This document shows, one piece after another, positions 46,211-57,980 of a DNA stretch of 64,000 bases. This DNA comes from Cymbidium sinense (taxonomy: Eukaryota > Streptophyta > Magnoliopsida > Asparagales > Orchidaceae). Every line of letters begins with the position of its first letter. Positions within the stretch are counted from its first letter, which is position 1. The notes under the pieces were generated by a model. It ran no database searches and had not been told where the DNA came from. It worked only from the letters and a program-made list of their open reading frames with translations. The stretch is taken from the NCBI GenBank assembly GCA_021442155.1, contig CM038222.1, positions 20,780,923-20,844,922 on the forward strand, given 5' to 3'. The translations under genes and the position numbers were made by a program.

Positions 46211-49200
46211 ATTATATGTATGTGTCCTGTGGGGGGGATCACCATGCATGCGAGGTGTATTACTTATGATCAGCACCATCAAGGAATAGTGCACCATCTC
46301 AAAAGATAGAAATCACTATCCACGAATGAACCTACTCACCTAATAAGTACTCTAAGGCATGAGTCTTGAATGCAAAAGATTTTTTCCTACTTTACGTTGA
46401 TGAATAAATCACGATTTATTTAAATCGGGTTCTAAAGTTCTCCTGTGGGGCAAGACCCCCCATATTTAATTACATCCTAAGGAAGGGGAGTTCCTTAGGA
46501 ATACTCTTGATTAAAGCATGCAATTATTGTCTTCAAAGATTTCAAAGATAGGACTATCAGTAAATTGGTTATATTTGGAAAATAAAGTGGGATAAATCAA
46601 AATCAAAGAGACTTATTATCTAAGCCAAAAGGAAATTCGGGATGCTCATGATAATTACGAGACCTAGATAGCATTCCAATTTATCCTATGGTTGGGCTTT
46701 ATGTTTGAAATTTAAAATTATTAATTTGAGTTGAAATTTATTAGAAAGCTAGGACTTATAATCTCACAATACAAGATTATGGGAATGCCTAAGAGGTGAA
46801 GATTTATGCTTATAGCCCGAGGGAAAATAACAACCTCATATCCTAATTCTAGGGAGCTTTGGTGAGGGCCAAAGCACGTCTTAAATATATGGCCAAAAGT
46901 GGGTATATTGTTTACCTCCACAAGAGAGAGTAAACCACCTAACTACTAGACTTATAATCACTTGGAGTAGTAGCTAACTAACTCCTCCTATATTTTTAAA
47001 CCATGTGGTCAAGTCATGTTTAGCAAGATTAGAGGTTATTATTTAGAAAGAAACTAAAGTCCTTAAACCAACTCCTTAAGAGACTAGAGTATGAGTGCTA
47101 TGAATAATGACTTAGTTTAATGCAAATTTTATCATTTTTTTATTTGATTTTGGGCTCTTTATTTTAACACAGGCCATAAAATTTTATATGCTTAAATGTA
47201 TGATGAAATAGGGTTATTGGCTAAATCAGAGAGAAAGAGGTGTTTTCCACCACAAAGGAGACCCTCAAAGGTCAAGTCTTCTCTTATCGTGCAAGAATGG
47301 AAACCCTCTCTAGCATAAATGAAATAAGATGATATCGATATTAAACATATAACATTCATGTGAGGTTGCTAAATCTTTTAATTATCTTGATTTAATACCT
47401 AGGCTTTAAAATGAGGTTATAAGTTATTTTAGAAAATTTAGTTGTGATTGAGGTAAAACGCTTATTTTTCCCTAAGATCCTAAGGATCCAAAGCCACACA
47501 TTAAGCTATCATATATGAAGAAACATGAAAAATACATGCCATTTCTATTACAATTATAAAAAAGCATCAATCAATTTATAAATTCAATGTGAAAGAATAA
47601 TAGCCATTATGGCCAGTACCGCATAACCTAAAAAAGAGAAATGGGTGAGCCTCTACCTTATGCATCCTAGTAATGTAAAAGAATAATTATAATTACAATG
47701 AATTGGTGTTGACCGAGATGATCAACAACATTCAAGGATAAACACTAATAGAAATGATCCACCCCTAAACCTGAGATGTAGAAGGAATCAAGATCTTAGT
47801 GCAATCTCAACTTATGCCAAGGGCATAATAGAAGAAGAAAGGATCCACTGAGGGATCAAGCATGTGAACCTTCCACTAAGGAGGTCTAAGTTATCCATAG
47901 AGGATAAGATTTTGAGTTTGATATGATTTGGGTAGAAAAGATATAAAAATTTATAACTCACTGTGGATGAGTGCATGAACCTTCCACTAGGAAGAAGGTT
48001 CAAATTATCCACTAGGATGGACTTGATTTGGCTTGATTTTATGAGGGTTCTACTAGAGATGGTATGATTTGTGCCTTGCGGAATTTGATTTGATTTAATT
48101 GGTGGGACATCCACTAGGGATGAAAATTTTATTTGATTTGTTAGCTTATGATTTCCACTGGGGAGAAGATATGGTATGGTTTTGGGCACATCCGCTTGAG
48201 ATATGAGTTCAATCTAGGGATAAGATAGGCTAAGATATGGATTTCTTTAGTTTATTTGGGTGAAGTATTCTATTACATAAGAGTGGATGGATTTAATTTT
48301 GACTCCACCGGAGGGAGGATGATGGATTTATTAAAATGGACCCTCAGCGATATGGATCAACTAAGAACGGCTAAATTCCTATCTTAGATTTACAAATCCA
48401 AAGGGATAGTCTACCAGCCATGGGGTAGAGCTAACCAACCCAATGGGTTCCTTTCAATGCGCAATGGTCAAGTCAGTAAGAAATCTTGTAGACTTATAAC
48501 TTCCTAAATAAGGAACCACAAGGGTGATCAGTTGATAGCACAACAAATTGAACCCTACCTTAAGGTGACTATTAAGAAAATGACATTGTGGACTCATATC
48601 GCCTCAAGAATAGTCAAGATCAGTTTCATTTTTTTTAGATAGACCCTATTAGTGTGTGGTGGATCTACTAATAAGGGGCTTAAATCATCCGTTATTTAAA
48701 TTTACAAATCCAAAGGGATGGTCTGGTCTACCATTGAGTAAACCAACCTAAGGGGTGCCTTTCAATGTACGTCAAGTTGGGAAATCTTGTAGACTTACAA
48801 CTACCTAAATAAGGAACCACTGGGGTGATCAATTGATACCACAATAAATTGAACTCGACCTAAGACGCCCATGTGCAACGAACATCGGCAGAATAGACTG
48901 CATATTTCAAAGCAAGGATGTTCTGAGACCTGGTGGAACAATAAGTCAAACCTGACCTAAAGGTGACTAATGAGAGAGTACCACATGGGGACTTATTTTA
49001 ACTCAAAAGTAGTCAAACAATTCCTGTATGGAGTTTTGCTGACACTGCCTTAAAGATAGGATGTCTGCTTGGGAAAAGGTAACACTGAGGGTTTTGCTCC
49101 TAATCAACAAATGAAGATATACATATTTATTTTATTTATATATTTGCCTAGATCCTGTTGGTGTGAGAGGGACCACACTAAGAAGGGCCTTATATCAACC

Positions 49201-50400
49201 TAGTCCTATCTCGATGACTAGAATCTACATATCCTGCAAGATAAATTCTCCAACCGGGGCTACTAGAAAGGGGACTATCTAATCCAAGAGTAACCAGGGT
49301 ATTGTCTAAATGGGGTCACTAAGGATGTGATCCAAATAGAGTGCTCATAAGGGAGGTGCAGCTAGGGGCTTTATCTAGGACCCTTTAAAATGAAAGCCTA
49401 TAGGTATATGGTGGCCAACTCCGGGAGAATGTTGTAGACTTACATCTACCACGAGTAGTGTATACACCGTGTTTAGTATAGCAATAACCAACCTAAGGTG
49501 CCCGTTGGTTTGTGATGATCAATCTAAGAAAAGCTTGTAGACTTACATCTTCATAGATGGAAATGATCATTGGGATAGTTTGTCATTGGCGGGACAGATG
49601 CTTTCCGACCTACGGTGACTACCAAGTGGGGAGTCTCGTGTAAAGACTAGACCTAGGCTTGAAGTAGTCAGAAGGAAAGGAGCCACTAGGGAGTGCATGA
49701 TAGCTAGTTCAAGAAGAAAGCATGTAGGCTTACATCCTCTTAAAAAAAGTCAACACGAGTTAGCTTACAAGTTGCACAGTAAGCCCTACTAAACTAACAA
49801 GGCACTCGTCGATTTACAATGGTCAAGTTAGGAAGAAAGCTTATAGACTTACATCTGCTAGATAAGTAATCACAGGGGTGACACACTAGTAAGGTAGCAT
49901 GTCATCTCGACCTAGAGCAAATATTGAGTGAGTGCGGGCTTTATCCACATCAAAATAACGAGATAAAAAGATAGGCTAAATGTTTATTTTATGTGATTAT
50001 GTGTAGTTTATGTTGGTGTTGTGTTGCCAAAGGATTGAACACCACTTAGGTTCCTTACACCTATGCTAAACACATCATGGTGGATTTGCAAGCAAAGATA
50101 TTTCTAACCAATATGAAGAGATGGAATTTGAGATGAAAGAAATTTTATTGATAATTATTTTCAAACAAGATTTATGGATAGTATTTCTTTATGTAGAGCC
50201 CATTGATTGGAAGCATAGCTCTCCCTTACAATTTATAAGCTAATAAGATCCTTTTGTTCCTCTATAAAGGGCCTTCCCAAGTGGGTTCAAACTTGCCTCC
50301 CATCTTTCGAGGGCAACAATTGGTCTTCTTAGAACTAAAATAAACTCTCCTACTTGAAAAGCTGTAGGATGAACCAACTTGTTATGAGCTTGAATTATTT
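46211..50400 (-). other. Element B noncoding tail with degenerate repeats
   Basis: No coding region. Two short themes recur on the + strand: TCCACTAGGGA-like words (about 47840-48310) and a longer phrase around GTAGACTTACATCT followed by ACCTAAGGTGACTA (near 48490, 48790, 49440, 49530, 49710 and 49840). Both themes also occur in the tail of element C (about 55900-56660), which supports a shared family. The open frames at 46721-46921 and 47812-48189 are repeat-derived and have no domain. Confidence 0.65.
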
Positions 50401-51170
50401 TGGCTTTATACAACTAGAGGTTCTAGCATGCCCGGAGGCATCTCTCCTCTAAACCTTTGAGCTCTTCTAATCGTAAATTGGCATTCAACTCCATTTTGAT
50501 TTTAATACCCACAACTATCCTTAATGATGGGAGTTGGACTTCTAATAGTAGAACTTTCCAATCAGAGAATGGGGTAGATTGAGTTGGAGTCCCATATGTA
50601 GTGCAACCACAATGCTTCAACTAATTGCTCATCGCTCACCATTGAGTGTCTTCTTTAATATCTAGATGAGAGTTTTGTTGAAGGCTTATGCTAAGCCATT
50701 TGTCCTCAAGTAATAGATGGTAGAATATCTCCAATCTATGCTATGTATTTGAGCAAAGCTATTGATTTTAATGCTCTTGAATGTAGTACCATTATCAAAT
50801 ATAATTTGTTGAGTCACCTCAAACCTATATATGACATGGATCCTGAAAAATTGGAGCACATGCTGAGCTGTGATCTCTCCGAGTGGGATTGCCTCCACCC
50901 ACTTGGAAAAGTAGTAGCTAGAATGAACCGATGACCCTTAGAAGAAGGAGGATAGATTGAACCCACTATGTTAGTACCCCAACACTCAAATGGCCAAGAG
51001 GCTAATGTAGGATGTAGAATGTTGGGTGGTTGGTGTAGGACCACACCGTGCACCTAACATTGGTGGCATCTCGTAGCTGCATCTATGCAGTTTGTGATCA
51101 TCAAAGGTCTCTAGTATCCTAGTCTTTTGATCTTGTCTTTCATCTGGATGGATTGATGTGCTCTTCATAA
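50400..51170 (-). pseudogene. Element B integrase
   Basis: Read on the - strand: a zinc-binding end with ATRCHQC and VHG (about 51095-51050), then WPFECWGTNIVGS (about 51000-50960), IIFDNGTTF (about 50800-50770), WRYSTIYYLRTNGLA (about 50730-50690) and, after a frameshift, LPSLRIVV and RLEELKGLEER. The first catalytic Asp (in W-G-x-D) is Asn here (codon complement at 50970-50972), whereas element C keeps Asp. The second Asp (F-D-N-G) is kept. Frameshifts separate the blocks, so it is inactive. Confidence 0.85.
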
Positions 51171-52171
51171 ACCCTTCACAATGTTATGGGCTTGGTTTGT
51201 CCAAACAACATAACCACATATGATTAAGTACAAAGTATATCATCCATGATAGTGTATGAGAGGGCTCTCTGGTTCACCTGATGGGTTAATGACTTCTCTT
51301 TAGGTAGTTTGCCTATATTTAGATAATCCATGAATGGTTTCCTCCAATCCAACTCCTAGCCCTTTTTGGCAATGATAACCTCCCCTTCAAGAGAGAGTCT
51401 CTCAATGAGTTCAACATCAACAAGGGATAAGACTTGTCTATTTTGGATCCATGAATGGTTGCCTCCAACTCCCCTTTTTGACAAACCTCCCTTCAAGAGA
51501 GTCTCAATGAGTTCAACAAGGGATAAGACTTGTCTTTGGACTCTATTGGTATGGAATCATCTTCCAACATGCCAACTCTTTGGCTAAAAAATACATATGC
51601 AATGTTGTTCTCTCCTTGAGGAATCTTGTAAATGGTAACCTATGGATTTGGGCCAAACTCCATGGTATACTTGTGGTAATGATGGAGCTTAGATTATGGA
51701 CTTTAAGACCCACAACAATTTGGTTGATAACTAATTGAGAATCCCCAAAGATGTTGATACTCTAGATGCATAGTGTAATGGCTAACTCAGACCAAGAGCC
51801 TCATATTGTCATTGTTAGTGCATGATTGGACAAATGATATGAGAATCTCACATTGCGCCAAAGTTAGAAGAACTATTCCTACCCCTCTCCGGAAGAGTGG
51901 ATTATGGTTCTTCTTCTTTTCGAAAGGAAGCCGCACCATCAAAATACATCTCTCAGTGGTAAATGTTAGTGTCCCCTAAGTTCATGATTTGTTCATCGGG
52001 GAGGTCATCACTAAGAAATATGCTACTGCTTATCCTTTCATCACATGGAGGGGTACAAAAGTGATGTCAAACTGTGACAAAATCATGGACCAATGCTAAC
52101 TCGATAGCACCATGTCATGAGAGTGGATTGATCCTAGAGATCAGATTTACCTTATGAGAAAGCATATAATG

Positions 52172-52396
52172 TCATAGATTTTGGGATGCAAAGATTAAAG
52201 CTAGGTAGTGCTTTTCAATAAGTGGGTAGTTTGCATCAACAGGGATTAGATGACAATTGAGATAATAGAGTGCATTCTCTTTCCCTTCGTCATTGGTTTG
52301 GGCCAACAAAGCGCTAAGGGAGTCATCTAATACGACAGTATATAGTATGAGCGGCTTTCCTAGGATAGAGGCTGCTAGAATTGGCGGCATCATCAA
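52172..52396 (-). pseudogene. Element B RNase H fragment
   Basis: An open 74-codon stretch reads GKPLILYTVV, then SALLAQTNDEGKENALYYL and YPLIEKHYLALIFA. This is the RNase H linked to RT in Ty3/gypsy polyproteins and matches elements A and C. The first catalytic position, D in some relatives (L-Y-x-x-x-x-D), falls in a changed context. It is followed on the - strand by integrase pieces. Confidence 0.82.
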
Positions 52397-52479
52397 GTAG
52401 GGCTTGATGTCTTTGAAAGCATGTTAGCACTTATCATCCCACTTGAACTTAGCATCCTTTTTGACAAGTGTTGAGAATT

Positions 52480-53250
52480 ATTGGCATCTTCTTGATAGGA
52501 TGGAAATGAAGTGTCTTAAATACGCCAACCACCCTTGGAATGATCTGAGTTGAGTTAGACTTTTAGGGGGTGGCATTTCTAATATTGTCTTAATCTCCTT
52601 CAAATTGATATTCCATAACAAACCCAAAGAATTTCTACCTCAATGCACACACGTGGATTCATTTTAAGGTTGGATTTCTCAAAAAAAAACTCTCAAGTCA
52701 AAGAGATGGTCTTCCTTTTTTTTTAATTTTGACTACAAGATCATCAACATATTCAACTTGATGATGAATAAGTTCATTGAAGATCCGAGTCATGGCGCTA
52801 GTAGTATGTAGCACCATATTTTAAGGTCAAGGGCATGACCTTATAGCAATAGATTCACGGGTTCAAAAAAAGTATTTTTCTGTCTTTGGGGCCATTTAAT
52901 TTGGTTGGTGATGACCCATCCATGAAAGAGAATATTGCATGAGATGAGGCAATGTCCACCATCACTATAGTATTGGTAGTGGAAATTAATCTTTAGGACA
53001 TGCCTTATTCATTCCTAAAATTGATGCATATGAATTTGGCCATTCTTTTCTTAACTAGAATGGCACTACAACTAGGATATTTCTCTTTCTTAATAAAACT
53101 AGCATCGATAAGTTTCTTAATATTAGAAATAACTTATTATTCAATGCCTAATCGCATGCATCTAGGAGCTTGCCTGATAGGGTTAGTATTAGGATCTATT
53201 GCTATTTATGGACTGCTATGTCAACAGATAAATTGGGCATTTATTCATAA
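52480..53250 (-). pseudogene. Element B reverse transcriptase
   Basis: On the - strand, VDIASSHAIFSFMDGSS (about 52960-52910) and NELIHHQVEYVDDLVVK (about 52780-52730) mark the RT palm, with catalytic Y-V-D-D at 52740-52751. Between them the text is broken (CYKVMP near 52830 is recognisable). The Cys usually before Y-V-D-D in this family (E-C-Y-V-D-D in element C) has been lost. Confidence 0.8.
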
Positions 53251-53252
53251 CT

Positions 53253-54137
53253 TTATACAAAGCAGTCCTTAAACTCAGTCAATATCTTAACTAAGTCATT
53301 AGTTTCTTCTTCATTCAATAGGGAACTAATGTGTGGATCTTCTTTTGTTCTTAAGTTGATTTCTTTGAGTTCATTGATTGATCTCATTTCTTCTTCAAAT
53401 TCTAGCAGTGCATATTTGACTTCAAACTCATTTGGATCATCTAAAGTTTTTAAACACACCTCCTTATATGAGTTAGCATGATTTGAAAAGAAACTATTTG
53501 ACTCTAAATGATTGGTGATGACTAGGTAATGGTTGTCATCATCACCGTATCAATCAAATCTTGGTCTTGATTGTGGATGTCTATTTTGGTTGTCCCATAA
53601 CCTTTCAAAGTAATCCAACCTATGTTTAGACCAAGTATGTGGGATTAAACCCTTCTTTGCCAAATTAAGAACACAAGGTGAATATTAATCAAAAGGAAAT
53701 TGTATTAAATCTTTATATAAATTATCCTCAAATTCTACATCAGCTTCCTGACTTGAAGATGTTGCTCCAAATAAAAACCTCTTTGGCTTGACATTTGTGG
53801 ATGACTTGGGGGCCTCCTTAACTACCAAACCCTCAACTTTCTCAGAGGAAAGTGGGGTTAAATTTCTCAACCGCCTCACTATCTACCTAATCCAATTAAT
53901 ACATTCATGCTTTGCTTAGAGGCCGTCCTCATCAGCTCTGCTCGAGTGTCACCTCCAATGGGACCCATTGAGAGGGTTGATTGGCAAGCTAACCACATAA
54001 GACTCATCATCTAAACTAGATTTTAAGTCTATGTGGATAGCGGGGGTACTCTTATGAGCTGGAACATAACTCCTACTCGCTAGCAATAAGCAAGGAGGTC
54101 TTCCGCCTTTAGAACTGCCTCTGGATCTGCCTCTTCC
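53253..54137 (-). pseudogene. Element B polyprotein part before RT
   Basis: Three open pieces lie on the - strand. 54137-53949 is Arg/Gly-rich (GRSRGSSKGGRPP) and then reads IHIDLKSSLDDESYVVSL. 53879-53685 holds SSQEADVEFEDNLYKDLI. 53459-53253 holds KEDPHISSLLNEEE and LVKILTEFKDCFV. They align in order with the same part of elements A and C. The protease that should precede them is missing because the satellite starts at 54138. Confidence 0.75.
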
Positions 54138-54260
54138 TCTACCTAAACCCAAAACCTACAACCCTAAACCCTAAACCTTAAACCCTAAACTAACCCTAAT
54201 CCCTAAACTAACCCTAAACTAACCCTAAACCCTAACCATAAACCCAAAACCCTAAACCTT
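54138..54260 (+). repeat. Short CCCTAAA stub inside the right inverted-repeat edge
   Basis: About 120 bp of CCCTAAA and CTAACCCTAAA words lie between the truncated 5' side of element B and the right arm. The orientation is opposite to the block at 42430-46210, as expected for an inverted arrangement. Confidence 0.9.
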
Positions 54261-55003
54261 GAATAAAGATTTCATTAGGAGTGGATCTAAAGAATGACCT
54301 AATCCTAACATAGTTATGGTAGCTAAAGAAAATGTCTTCAAGAGACTTTCCCTTGACTATTAGAGATTTGAATACCCTAAACCCTAACACTAAATCATAT
54401 TATAATACCATATATTATAGTATAATGTATAATATATTTGAGCATGTAGTGATGTGTTTTGGATGTTATAAGATGTTCAAATGTTTTAGTTTATTATGGT
54501 ATTATGTCTCTAATATAATATAAGTCATAAAAATATTGATTTAATAAATTAGATGATGAAATTTGTTAAATTTGAAGTGGGAATTAGGTTGCAAAGGTGT
54601 GCTACACCAATTGTAGTCTAAAAAAGTAAGATTTTATGTTCAAAATAAATATTATATGTTGTAGCATAGTATATCATCATATCATATATCATAATATATT
54701 GTTCATTTTTTAAATTATTTTAGTATTTTACAATCATCAAGCCTACACTAGCATTGTTTATAAAAATGTGTATTTAGACTTTAAAATGGTGGAATTTTGC
54801 CAAATTCATAATAGAGCATGGCATCATAATATACTATATTTCAATTTAAAATATGTAAGTGATATGACTAAAATATATAGTTTTTATTGTTTAGAATAAT
54901 TTTATGATTTTTATCTTAAGCAATCCCTTGTGATGTGATATGCAATATAATATAATGTAATATGTTATAGTGTATTATAATATATGATGTCATAACATAG
55001 TGT
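54251..55003 (-). repeat. Inverted repeat, right arm
   Basis: This is the reverse complement of 41675-42440, with landmarks such as TAATCCTAACATAGTTATGG, GAGACTTTCCCTTGACTATT, GCCAAATTCATAATAGAGCA and CTTAAGCAATCCCTTGTGAT. Similarity stops on the outside at about 55003 (CATAGTGTAG). Small indels and substitutions show the arms have diverged. No gene. Confidence 0.88.
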
Positions 55004-55868
55004 AGTATCATGCATTATAGCATACTATTGTGTATTACTACTTGTTGTTTAGCATATTTTAGTTTGTTATAGTATGATGTAGTAGAGTTTGTAGTATAAT
55101 TCATAAAAATACTAATTTATAGGTTGAGATGATGGGATTTGGCCAAATTTAAGGTAAGCATTAGGGAACATCATTGGGGTGTGCTATGGTGTGTCATTTA
55201 ATCAAAAGAATGGAATTTTGCATCCAAAATAAATGTTCATTTTTCAACCAAACTTTATAAATTTTTTCTTAAAGTGATTCATTTTAAGGTGTAATGTAAG
55301 ATAATAAATTATATGAAAGCATATTAAAATATGATGTACATAACAATATAACTTCACATATATATGAATATAGTGGTGTGTTACTAATTGTTATTATACA
55401 TTTTAGTATGTTTTACTTTGTTATAACACATTGGGTCAAAACTCATGAAAATGTTAATTTGAAGGTTGAGGAAGAATTTGGCCAAATTCATGGCACACAC
55501 CAAGAAGTAACACCAAAATTATGCTATTTTATACCATTTCTAATAGAAAAATATCAATTTTACATCCAAAATGAACATTATTCATATTTTGAGAAAATTT
55601 TGTTATTTGTTCTTTTTAAGTGATTCTAATGAGGTGTAATGTTAGACAATATATTATATTATAGCAAATTATAATATAACTTCATATATTATAATATAAT
55701 ATAAAGTGTTAATTCACACTATAATATGTTTAGCATGATATTGTATAGTTAGTTTGAGCTTACACTATCACAAATCATAAAATGTTTATTACAATGTTAA
55801 GATGATGTAATTTGGAAGAATACATTGTTAGGCTTTTGGTTGAAGTATTAAAGGTGTGCATAAGAGAA
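54552..55868. repeat. Diverged AT-rich satellite, period about 340 bp
   Basis: The phrase TCATAAAAAT...GAGATGATGGAATTTGGCC recurs with its GATGATG-type core at about 54552, 54788, 55128, 55468 and 55801. Intervals are about 236 (shortened), 340, 340 and 333 bp. Units also share a GTGCTA...ATCCAAAATAAATGTT segment. It overlaps the right inverted-repeat arm, so the arms are made partly of this satellite. The small open frame at 55378-55623 is unrelated to any family I know. Confidence 0.75.
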
Positions 55869-57050
55869 GAAATATAATTTGATGGGAATTCCATGTCAAG
55901 GACATGGAGGGAGATCCGCTAGGGGATCACACATGCATTGGACATGACATGTGAGGGGTCTATGTTAAGGGCATAGAAGAAGAAAATCTGCTGGGGATAA
56001 GGTTTGAATTTGATTTGATTATATGACTTGTAGAAAGAAGATCCATTGGGGATAAGAATCTATAATCCACTAGGGATAAGAATCTATAATCCACCATGGA
56101 TTAAGATCGAATTAACTTTAATTTATTTTGTTTTAATTGATGTGGAGGCATATCTAGATATATAATCCGCTGGGATCGGTATATGAACCTTCCACTAGGG
56201 AAGGTTTGGGCAACCACTAGAAGATTTGAGTTTGATTTCATAGATTTATTGGGGATGTATCCATTGGGAATAAGAGTTTGGTTGGATTTCTTTGATTTTG
56301 ATTGGCTCCACTCAGTGGTTGGTTTTGAAATTTCAGTTTATATATGATTTGGGCTCCATTGGGGAGAAGGTTGTGATTTAACTCCACCGGGAAAATCATA
56401 TGGGTTTAGTTTAATCTAAGTTAATGTATGGACTGGTGGTGCAATAGATTACCAAGAAGGGGCCTTGACCTACCTCGTTTAAAATCTAAAGGGATAGTCT
56501 ACATCTATGGTAGAGCTAGCCAACCATGGGGTTGCCTTTGCAATTGGCTATGCTAAGAAGAAGGCAGCAGACTTACATCTTCCAAAGTAAGGAACAATCT
56601 GGGGGTATTGGATGCACAATAAATCAACGACCTAGGGTGACTATTAAGTGAATGCCATTATGGATATCAACTCAAAAGTATTCAAGATTAATTTTATCTT
56701 AATTTCATGTAATTTGAAATGGTTTGTTTGGTTTAGTTTTATTTTGAATTGAGGGCATATCTTCTGGGGATGTGAGCTTGATTAAATTTCATAGATTTAA
56801 TTTATGGACCATGTCGCGATGGACCCATTAAGAAGGGGCTATATCGACTTGAGATATGTGATTGTTTATATGTTTATGCATAGTTTGTGTTTATGTTGAT
56901 GAAGGATAGATGCCACTCGAAGTTCCTTACACCTACCATAAAACACATCATGATTCACAAATAAGAATACTTTCAACATGGAAGAGACTAAATTCGAAAT
57001 GGAATTTTCATTGATGATAATTATTTTCAAACATGATTTATAATATTTCT
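55869..57050 (-). other. Element C noncoding tail
   Basis: Read on +, this resembles 47790-48620 of element B. TCCACTAGGGATAAG-like words recur (about 55900-56260), then AGACTTACATCTTCC with ACCTAGGGTGACTATTAAGTG (about 56570-56660). It ends at the satellite junction near 55869, so it is shorter than the tail of B. No coding potential. Confidence 0.65.
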
Positions 57051-57980
57051 TTAAGTGATGCCCATTGATTGGAAGCATTGGGCTCTCTCTCGTATGATTA
57101 ATAAGCTAATAAGATTTTTTTGGTAGGCCTTATCTATGGAAAAAGAGCCTTTCCAAGTGGGTTCAAACTTGCCTCCCATCTTACGACGGGCAACAATTTG
57201 TGTCCTTAAAACTAAAATAAACTCTCCTACATAAAAATATATAGGACAGACCAACTTATTATGAGTCTAAATAATTTTAGCTTTGTATAACTCGAGGTTT
57301 TAGCATGTCCGTAGGTGTCTCTCCTCCAAACCTTTGAGCTCTTCTAACTACAACTTGGCATTCTCCTTTATTGTGATCTTGCTACTTACAGCTATCTTTA
57401 GGGAGTTGGACTTTTAGTAGTAGAATGACTTCAGACCCATACGCTAAGAAGAAAGGAGTAGACTAAGTTGGAGTTCTATATGTGGTGCAGTAGGCCCACA
57501 AGGCTTCAACTAACTGGTCATGCCACTATGGATTATTATTGTCAAGTATCTTCTTTAGTATTTGGATGAGAATTTTATTGAAGGCTTTAGCTAAGCCATT
57601 TTTCCCTCGGGTAGTTGCTGATAGAATATCTCCAATCTATGTTATGTCTCCAAGAAAAGTTGTTTATCTCGATGCTCTTGAATGCAATACCATTATCAGA
57701 TATAATTCATCGAGGCACTCCGAACCTATATATAATATGCTTCCTAAAAAATTTGAGCACATGCTGAGCTCTAACCTCTCTAAATGGAATCGCCTTTACC
57801 CATTTGGAATAGTAGTCAGTAGTAGCTAAGATGAATCGATGACCCTTGGAAGAAGGAAGATCAATCAGACCCACTATGTCAGTACCCCAACACTCGAATG
57901 GCCATGAGGCCAATATTGGATGCAAAATGTTTGGTGGATGGTGTAGGTCCACACCGTGTATTTGACATTGGTGGCATCAC
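57051..57980 (-). pseudogene. Element C integrase
   Basis: On the - strand, WPFECWGTDIVGLIDLPSSK (about 57905-57850) keeps the first catalytic Asp (codon complement at 57878-57880). DYYSKWVKAIPF and HIIYRFGVPR follow, then an in-frame stop, then SDNG with the second Asp (about 57690). The C-terminal domain (57254-57051) reads VGEFILVLRTQIVARRKMGG and KFEPTWKGSF. The zinc-binding N-terminus is around 57990-57950. The third catalytic Glu lies in a frameshifted segment. Compared with B, the core is less mutated. Confidence 0.85.

Larger units (their letters stand above)
46211..54137 (-). mobile_element. Tat-like Ty3/gypsy retrotransposon B, reverse strand, truncated
   Basis: A reverse-strand relative of element C. 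Read on the - strand, it runs from the region between protease and RT (54137) through RT (Y-V-D-D at 52740-52751), RNase H (about 52396-52172) and integrase (about 51170-50400) into 4 kb of noncoding tail (50400-46211). It is cut at its 5' side by CCCTAAA words at about 54138, before the protease. Its tail meets the TTTAGGG block near 46211. The coding part has many stops. No LTR pair was found. Confidence 0.8.

Noticed and set aside
53000..53272. 90-codon forward frame with apparent hydrophobic segments
   Set aside because: It is antisense to the RT region of element B, and the reverse strand shows the expected RT blocks in order.
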